Shown: one piece after another, positions 1 to 4,668 of the stretch | How positions within the stretch are numbered: the stretch's first letter is position 1 | Layout: each line of letters starts with the position of its first letter | Source: Bacteroidota bacterium | GTDB taxonomy: Bacteria; Bacteroidota; Ignavibacteria; Ignavibacteriales; Ignavibacteriaceae | Length of the DNA: 8,925 nt | NCBI GenBank assembly: GCA_023406915.1 | Contig: JAEXTR010000150.1 | Span: 1-8,925 of the forward strand | Reading direction: 5' to 3' | Position numbers and translations under genes: made by a program | Notes under the pieces: model-generated | What the model was told of the DNA's origin: nothing | Seen by the model: only the letters and a program-made list of their open reading frames with translations | Database searches by the model: none

Positions 1-1595
1 CACCATCAGATAATGTTGTTTATCTTGGGTGTGATGGTGGTGTGTATAAATCTACAAACTCTGGTGCAGACTGGACCCATGTCAACAACGGTTTGACTAC
101 GATTCAGTACTACCGTGTAGTTTCAAATCCTGCCGTGGTCGATATGTTGGGTGGTGGTGCTCAGGATAACGGCGTGTTTATTACGTATGATCGTGGTGCT
201 ACGCCCTATACACTGGCATCCACAGGTGACGGAATGGATGCTTTTGTTGATTATTCCAGACCAACAACTCACTTCTTCTTCTCAACTCAAAATGGATATC
301 TGATGAAAACTACTGACGGAGGTGTAACTTCAGTCGGTATTTCTCCCACCTATCCTTCGGATGATTCTCCATTCTGGACAACTCCTTTCTGGCAGCATCC
401 AACGCAACCGCAAACGATCTATGCTGCTTCCAAGAAACTCTGGCGTTCAACTAATCAGGGAAACAGCTGGACTGCAATATCATCCTACCTTGATAATCAG
501 TCTATCCGGTCAGTATCTCAACACCCGGTTGACCCAATGTTTATGGCAGCAGTAACCGGAGGTTTTTCAGCTTCAAGCCCAAAATGCTTCGTTTCAACTG
601 ATGGTGGAGCATCGTGGGCGAATGTTACTCAGAACATTCCAGGTCCTACAAGGCAATTTTCTCGTGTGCTCCTCCACCCTGTTTGGGCAAACACAGTCTT
701 CGTATTAAAAACTGGACTGGGAACCGGTAAAGTATTTCGCAGTACTGACTTTGGTACTACGTTCACAGACATATCTGGTAATCTTCCTGATGTTCCAGTT
801 TCAGATTTCTTCGTTGATCCATTGCATCCATCGATCTATTTCCTTGGAACCGATATAGGCGTGTATGCTACATTTGATGCCGGAGTAAGCTGGTTCCGTT
901 TTGGCACAAATATGCCACTCGTGCCAGTGATGGATTTTTCTTATTACCATAATGGTAGTGTAAGACTTCTTCGTGCAGGTACTCATGGAAGAGGCGCATT
1001 TGAAATTGATCTGAACCTCTCAACACCTGTTGAATTGACGAGCTTCACTGCCGTAAACGTAGTTTCTGGCGTAAAACTAAAATGGACAACAGCCTCTGAG
1101 CTAAACAACAATGGCTTTGAAGTTCAAAGATCGTTGGATGGTGAAGGTTTCCTCCCTGTAGCTTTTGTAAAAGGGAAAGGCACCGTAACAAGCGTTAGCA
1201 CCTATGAGTACACTGATATTGCACCGAGAGGAATAGTATCATATCGACTTAAACAGGTTGATTTTGACGGCACATCCTCTTTCTCGGATGTCGTTACCAT
1301 TGAATCTTTGAACCCGCAGGAGTTCACACTGAATCAGAACTTCCCTAACCCGTTTAACCCTTCAACTTCAATAACATTTTCACTCGGGTCACAATCCAAA
1401 GTAAAACTGAATATCGTCAATGCTTTGGGTGAAGTAGTAACCGAATTGGTAAATGGGGTTTTATCGGCAGGTAGTCATGATGCTGTCTGGAACGCGGAGG
1501 CTTTCCCTACCGGAATCTACTTTGCTGTCTTAAGCGCTGAATCGGCTGGAAAACAGCCCATCCATCTCGTGCGAAAAATGGCATATCTCAAATAA
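1..1595 (+). CDS. Secreted Asp-box beta-propeller protein with T9SS type A sorting domain (5' end outside window)
   Basis: The reading frame is open from base 3 with no stop, so the gene begins before the window; the GTG at 42 is an internal codon, not a start. The visible ~530 residues end at TAA 1593-1595. The first ~325 are a sialidase/sortilin-like propeller with Asp-box motifs (YKSTNSGADW, LWRSTNQGNSW, FVSTDGGASW, FRSTDFGTTF, YATFDAGVSW) and close with the typical GTHGRGAFEIDL strand. A module of about 97 residues follows (about 1026-1316: PVELTSF, ELNNNGFEVQRS, YRLKQVDFDG). The last ~92 residues (1317-1595) are the T9SS type A sorting domain with NFPNPFNPST and a basic end (VRKMAYLK). 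In this family the tail directs export across the outer membrane and is normally removed there. The ligand or enzymatic role is unknown; no catalytic residues are recognised. A strong terminator follows 17 bases after the stop. Confidence 0.9.
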   Translation, partial: PSDNVVYLGCDGGVYKSTNSGADWTHVNNGLTTIQYYRVVSNPAVVDMLGGGAQDNGVFITYDRGATPYTLASTGDGMDAFVDYSRPTTHFFFSTQNGYLMKTTDGGVTSVGISPTYPSDDSPFWTTPFWQHPTQPQTIYAASKKLWRSTNQGNSWTAISSYLDNQSIRSVSQHPVDPMFMAAVTGGFSASSPKCFVSTDGGASWANVTQNIPGPTRQFSRVLLHPVWANTVFVLKTGLGTGKVFRSTDFGTTFTDISGNLPDVPVSDFFVDPLHPSIYFLGTDIGVYATFDAGVSWFRFGTNMPLVPVMDFSYYHNGSVRLLRAGTHGRGAFEIDLNLSTPVELTSFTAVNVVSGVKLKWTTASELNNNGFEVQRSLDGEGFLPVAFVKGKGTVTSVSTYEYTDIAPRGIVSYRLKQVDFDGTSSFSDVVTIESLNPQEFTLNQNFPNPFNPSTSITFSLGSQSKVKLNIVNALGEVVTELVNGVLSAGSHDAVWNAEAFPTGIYFAVLSAESAGKQPIHLVRKMAYLK

Positions 1596-1611
1596 TTAGA
1601 GTTTGCTCTAT

Positions 1612-1648
1612 AAACGGCTTACGGGCAGTACCCGTAAGCCGTTTTTTT
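1612..1648 (+). terminator. Rho-independent terminator of the T9SS propeller gene
   Basis: A perfect 14-bp stem (AAACGGCTTACGGG at 1612-1625 with its complement at 1631-1644) encloses the loop CAGTA, and a run of seven T occupies 1642-1648. It begins 17 bases after the TAA stop, so it ends the upstream transcript and separates it from ppa. Confidence 0.93.
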
Positions 1649-1682
1649 ATACGATTTGGAACTCTCTCACACCCTTAATTGA

Positions 1683-1692
1683 TATAATTTTG
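1683..1692 (+). promoter_or_regulatory. Candidate ppa promoter element (TATAATTTTG)
   Basis: TATAATTTTG contains both a perfect TATAAT and a match to the Bacteroidota -7 consensus TAnnTTTG (TAATTTTG, 1685-1692). It lies about 50 bases before the ppa start and after the preceding terminator, where a promoter is needed. No good upstream box at the expected spacing is visible; the nearest TTTG (1655-1658) is 26 bases away, which is too far. The call rests on the one element and its position. Confidence 0.4.
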
Positions 1693-1731
1693 TATCTTTT
1701 CCCATTCAAAAAGAATATTTATCCAACAAGT

Positions 1732-1737
1732 AGGAAA
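1732..1737 (+). promoter_or_regulatory. Ribosome binding site deciding the TTG start of ppa
   Basis: AGGAAA begins 11 bases before the TTG at 1743, with 5 to 7 bases between its core and the start. An in-frame TAG lies at 1731-1733, so no start further upstream is possible. The in-frame ATG codons at 1773 and 1776 have no comparable site in front of them. Confidence 0.6.
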
Positions 1738-1742
1738 CACGA

Positions 1743-2447
1743 TTGGAAACTAGAAAAGACCCTATCTGGAAAATGATGGGTATCCTGTTTAAAGCTCATC
1801 CATGGCATGGTATCGATATAGGCGAAAACGCGCCAGAGATGCTGACCGCTTTTATTGAGATCACCCCGACTGATACTATTAAGTATGAACTCGACAAGGA
1901 TAGTGGATTCCTCAGGGTTGATCGCCCTCAAAGGTTCAGCAATGTTGTTCCCTCACTTTATGGATTCATCCCCCGGACATACTGCGCAACAAGGGTTGCA
2001 GCATTCTGCAATAAAAAGACGAACCGTTTTGATATCGTTGGTGATAGCGATCCTCTGGACATCTGTGTACTCTCCGAAAAAGCTATAAATCAGGCAAGTA
2101 TTCTGTTGGAGGCTGCTCCTATCGGTGGATTCAGAATGATTGATGGAAATGAAGCGGATGATAAGATTATTGCGGTAATGAAAAATGATGCGGTGTATGG
2201 AAATATCAAGGATATTGCAGACTGTCCTGCCCAAATTATTGAGCGTTTACGGCATTACTTCCTTACCTATAAAGAGATACCTGGGAAAACGAAGAATAAA
2301 TGCGAAATTACCCACACCTATGGGCGTGAGGAAGCATTTGAGGTAATCAGAAGAAGCCGGGAAGATTATGACGAACGTTTCGGACAGATTGAGGAGATGC
2401 TCACATCCGTGCTTCGTAGTCCTGAACCCGGTGGTAAAGAAGACTAG
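1743..2447 (+). CDS. ppa: Inorganic pyrophosphatase, family I (soluble, Mg-dependent)
   Basis: It hydrolyses pyrophosphate to two phosphates in the cytoplasm, pulling forward nucleic acid synthesis, aminoacylation and other PPi-releasing reactions. The family signature DSDPLDI is at residues 101-107 and supplies metal-binding aspartates D101, D103 and D106. Other active-site positions of the family can be placed by motif: FIEI (E39), IKYEL (K47), VDR (R61), LYGF (Y73), DGNEADDK (D134, D139, K141) and YK (Y176, K177). At 234 residues it is longer than E. coli PPase (about 175), with roughly 30 extra residues at the N terminus and a charged C-terminal extension. Translation probably begins at TTG 1743; ATG 1773 would give a 224-residue form that still keeps the whole catalytic core. 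The gene is monocistronic, and its TAG stop overlaps the stop of the convergent FapA-family gene. Confidence 0.95.
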   Translation: METRKDPIWKMMGILFKAHPWHGIDIGENAPEMLTAFIEITPTDTIKYELDKDSGFLRVDRPQRFSNVVPSLYGFIPRTYCATRVAAFCNKKTNRFDIVGDSDPLDICVLSEKAINQASILLEAAPIGGFRMIDGNEADDKIIAVMKNDAVYGNIKDIADCPAQIIERLRHYFLTYKEIPGKTKNKCEITHTYGREEAFEVIRRSREDYDERFGQIEEMLTSVLRSPEPGGKED

Positions 2448-3412
2448 CTAAAAAGAAATTCGCCGATTTTGCTCAGGGATATCGACTTATTAAAAAGATG
2501 TTCCTGAATGGTAAAGGTGCGCCGGTTAATGGTAATCCGTGAACCTGGATAGGCATGACCGAGAATTTTTACCTTTGCGTCAGGATTATAAGTCATTCTC
2601 TGTCTTAGCTCCTCAACTCTGTTTTTGCTTGTTTCGATCTCCAGCTGAATATGATCCCTCTTCTCGATCATTTTCTGAACTCCGATTTTGAGTGCCGGTT
2701 CAAATTCAACAACTGATAAGTATTTTTTCAAGTTTCCAATTATCTCTGCCAGTTCTTCTTCAAGTTGTCGGATGGTTTGCAGCAGTTCTTCAATTTCCTC
2801 CTGCAGAAAAATATTTACCCCTGCTGAGATATGAGAAACTGAGCCATACTCATTTCCAAGATTGCCTATTTCGATCAGGTCTCCGGCAGACAAATCACCA
2901 CCGATCACGGGTATGCGATTAATACCTGCATAAATCGCCTTGCCTGCTTTTATGTGGGCATTGAGACATTCACCGGTAATATAGACTGCATTCCTCGCCA
3001 CCACAGTCTGATTCTCAACAAAACCAATTCGGGCAGTACCACTGGAACGTATCATGCCACGGCCCGAACCGATAAACCCTCTCGCAACGAAAATATCTCT
3101 TCCAGAAGTGATGAGCGCGTCCTCAACCCCACCATCAATTCTGATGTTGTTCCCTACATTGATCTTGAAATTACTGTGGACGGTGCCTCTTATATGGATT
3201 GAAGAATCAATGGTAATATTTCCGATTGAAAAATCAACATCACCACTAACAACAAAAAGGTCACTGATAATAATTTCACCTCTTTGAAGACTAATAGTGC
3301 CATTAATTTTTGAAACATAAACATCCGGGTCCTCTTCAGAAGGCTTCGCATTCGTAACAATTGGCCGTGGCGGCATCTTACCATCTAAGGCCTTAATTAC
3401 TTTTCCGAACAC
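2444..3412 (-). CDS. FapA-family protein, C-terminal fragment (beta-helix and coiled coil)
   Basis: This holds the DUF342 beta-helix core and coiled coil. The first conventional start codon downstream of the internal TAG is GTG 3412, which lies inside the conserved segment GFDVFGKVI, so it is a poor natural start. The 92 codons from 3688 to 3413 contain no ATG, GTG or TTG in frame yet still encode family sequence, so the fragment was evidently part of a longer protein. Repeating short turns (GDVDFSIGNITIDS, GRDIFVARGFIGSG) match a right-handed beta-helix. The stop TAG lies within the shared CTAG at 2444-2447. Confidence 0.6.
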   Translation of the reverse strand: MFGKVIKALDGKMPPRPIVTNAKPSEEDPDVYVSKINGTISLQRGEIIISDLFVVSGDVDFSIGNITIDSSIHIRGTVHSNFKINVGNNIRIDGGVEDALITSGRDIFVARGFIGSGRGMIRSSGTARIGFVENQTVVARNAVYITGECLNAHIKAGKAIYAGINRIPVIGGDLSAGDLIEIGNLGNEYGSVSHISAGVNIFLQEEIEELLQTIRQLEEELAEIIGNLKKYLSVVEFEPALKIGVQKMIEKRDHIQLEIETSKNRVEELRQRMTYNPDAKVKILGHAYPGSRITINRRTFTIQEHLFNKSISLSKIGEFLFS

Positions 3413-3688
3413 ATCAAAGCCATCTATTCCCTTCTCAGGCCGGTTAATGCGGTAAATTGGCTGATTCTTTGCAATAGTATGAATAATATTAAGATTATAA
3501 AAATCAATTCTACCATCCTCAGTTAAACTGGGTTCAATCTGGCGGGAAAGATCAATTAAAAACTCAATCGAACCATCTTTACCATGTTGAGGGAGTACCC
3601 CTTTTGCCGAAAGTACATCATAAAGCGGTTTGCCTTCGCGATTTGTTTTGTCGATTGCTTCCCGGATTGTCTCAAGCTCCAGTCCCCC

Positions 3689-4192
3689 CTAAATGCCAAT
3701 CTCGTTCAGGTGAGTAATGATGCTCTCCATGCTAAGGGATTCACCGCCTGGTCCGGATGGAAAATAATCCAGTTCAACCGACATCTTATCATGGCCTACT
3801 GAGAAATCAATAAACCCATTGAAATCTACGGGTAAAAATTCTATCTTTCCCCGCAAGAGTATGAATATACCTGCAAATGGAGCAGTATAGATACTGTTCA
3901 CCATCTCAGCTTCGAGTAAAGTGTTTATCTCTGCAGCTACATACAAATCATCAATGTTAAAGCGGGATGGAGTGATATTCATTGTTCCCGTTATGGCCTT
4001 CAGTCGGTCTTCTTTAGTAGGAAAGACCTCTCTCATCAGGGGTAAGCCCTTTGAAACGACACGGTTTTTCAGTCCAGCCTCATCAAGCATGGCGTAAATC
4101 ACCTTACCGCGTTTCAAACAATCCATCACTGCAAGGATATCCTTTTCCCACAGCACGGGTTCAAGTATGAATCTAATATATGTCTCTTTCAT
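3689..4192 (-). CDS. FapA-family protein, N-terminal fragment ending at the internal amber codon
   Basis: This is the 167-residue product if TAG 3691-3689 terminates translation. It begins MKETYIRFILEPVLW and ends SIITHLNEIGI. That end falls in the middle of a helix that other family members continue as roughly 'GI.yGI..e.I', so the fragment lacks the rest of the N-terminal domain and the whole beta-helix. It is unlikely to work alone. It is listed separately because an automatic annotation would call it as its own gene. Confidence 0.6.
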   Translation of the reverse strand: MKETYIRFILEPVLWEKDILAVMDCLKRGKVIYAMLDEAGLKNRVVSKGLPLMREVFPTKEDRLKAITGTMNITPSRFNIDDLYVAAEINTLLEAEMVNSIYTAPFAGIFILLRGKIEFLPVDFNGFIDFSVGHDKMSVELDYFPSGPGGESLSMESIITHLNEIGI

Positions 4193-4336
4193 GCCGGATT
4201 ATCGGAATCAAAAACCTGATTATTTAGGGATACTTAGAAAAATTATTTTCCGCAGAAAAACAAAGGAAATGAGTACTGAAGGCTTCAGAGTAAATGTATG
4301 CGGATAGTAAGATATTCAGAAATGTTTAAAACAAAA

Positions 4337-4369
4337 CAGGCTGCCCGATAGGGACAGCCTGCTTTTTTT
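4337..4369 (-). terminator. Bidirectional terminator after tRNA-Ser
   Basis: CAGGCTGCCC (4337-4346) pairs with GGGACAGCCTG (4351-4361) around the loop GATA, with one bulged A at 4354. On the minus strand the hairpin is followed by TTTTGTTTT, ending the tRNA transcript about 13 bases after its 3' end. On the plus strand seven T follow (4363-4369), so it can also stop transcription in that direction. It therefore insulates the tRNA from the FapA-family gene. Confidence 0.85.
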
Positions 4370-4373
4370 GTTG

Positions 4374-4461
4374 CGGAAAGGGAGGGATTCGAACCCTCGG
4401 TACCCTTGTGGGGTACACACGCTTTCCAGGCGAGCCAGTTCAACCACTCCTGCACCTTTCC
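4374..4461 (-). tRNA. trnS: tRNA-Ser (anticodon GGA)
   Basis: On the minus strand an 88-base class II tRNA folds cleanly. The acceptor stem GGAAAGG/CCTTTCC (4461-4455 with 4381-4375) is followed by discriminator G at 4374. The anticodon loop is CTGGAAA with anticodon GGA, reading UCC and UCU. The long variable arm pairs GTACCC with GGGTAC, and the T arm is GAGGG-TTCGAAT-CCCTC. Discriminator G and the long variable arm are serine identity features. CCA is not encoded (CAA follows). The anticodon stem CTCGC/GCGTG has a U-U mismatch at positions 28-42, whereas most tRNAs pair there. Confidence 0.95.
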
Positions 4462-4473
4462 GAAAACAGATAA

Positions 4474-4504
4474 CAAATGTATAAAAACTTTTTATTTTTT
4501 CAAA
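4474..4504 (-). promoter_or_regulatory. Bacteroidota-type promoter for tRNA-Ser
   Basis: On the minus strand TTTG (4504-4501), a 19-base spacer and TACATTTG (4481-4474) match the -33 TTTG / -7 TAnnTTTG arrangement of the Bacteroidota primary sigma factor, with every consensus position filled. Transcription would start a few bases before the tRNA 5' end at 4461, as expected for a short tRNA leader. A sigma70-style reading (TTGAAA and TATACA) has only a 14-base spacer and is less convincing. Confidence 0.6.
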
Positions 4505-4618
4505 TAATGTGAACAAATCAGCACAAATATTTTGACCAGATAAGCAGAAATTTTACCACGCCACGAAATTACTCACTTGTGCTTATCACAATGATATAGA
4601 GAGAATCCATCAGCATAC

Positions 4619-4643
4619 AAAAAAGGGAACCTTACGATTCCCT
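4619..4643 (-). terminator. Rho-independent terminator of the 793-residue propeller gene
   Basis: On the minus strand AGGGAATC (4643-4636) pairs with GGTTCCCT (4631-4624) around the loop GTAA. It includes one G-T pair and is followed by six T (4624-4619). It lies about 25 bases after the TAA at 4669 and upstream of the tRNA promoter, so it separates the two units. Confidence 0.75.
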
Positions 4644-4668
4644 CTTTGATAAAAATACAGAAATTCGA

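Larger units (their letters stand above)
2444..4192 (-). pseudogene. FapA/DUF342-family gene interrupted by one in-frame TAG (full extent)
   Basis: Read from ATG 4192 to TAG 2444, this frame has 582 codons, a normal length for a FapA-family protein, with a single internal stop at codon 168 (3689-3691). Translation resumes in the same frame after it: residues 169-260 keep family features such as GKPLYDVLSAKG, DGRIDFYNL and RPEKGIDGFDVFGK. Residues about 290-460 form the repetitive beta-helix part, about 465-532 a charged coiled coil (EELLQTIRQLEEELAE), and 533-582 a C-terminal beta cap. FapA-family proteins are polymer-like beta-helix proteins of poorly defined role, with some members tied to flagellar assembly or surface polymers; nothing here indicates flagella. 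The stop could be a real nonsense mutation, a consensus error or a readthrough site. There is no strong Shine-Dalgarno before ATG 4192, but an in-frame TAA at 4199-4201 fixes it as the earliest ATG. Confidence 0.75.

Noticed and set aside
801..986. Minus-strand open frame of 61 codons
   Set aside because: It lies inside the T9SS propeller gene on the other strand, with no ribosome site and no recognisable protein sequence; it is a shadow frame.
1953..2234. Minus-strand open frame of 93 codons inside ppa
   Set aside because: The ppa frame has full family motifs over this stretch; the antisense frame has none.
2692..3287. Several plus-strand open frames opposite the FapA-family gene
   Set aside because: They overlap the conserved beta-helix and coiled-coil coding sequence and show no family features.
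3684..3689. Run of six C next to the internal TAG as a sign of frameshift or slippage
   Set aside because: The coding frame is identical on both sides of the stop, so a single insertion or deletion in the run cannot explain the interruption.
3689..3691. Pyrrolysine or general TAG recoding
   Set aside because: ppa and the FapA-family gene both terminate at TAG, and no pyrrolysine gene or CUA tRNA is present in the window.
4276..4288. Palindrome CTGAAG-G-CTTCAG upstream of the FapA-family gene
   Set aside because: It is short, has only one base between the arms so it cannot form a normal hairpin, is not near a recognisable promoter box, and could be chance; too weak to annotate as an operator.
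4285..4516. Two minus-strand frames of 63 and 66 codons
   Set aside because: They run through tRNA-Ser and its terminator; the translated tRNA gives strings such as GVVELARLES, a common false ORF.
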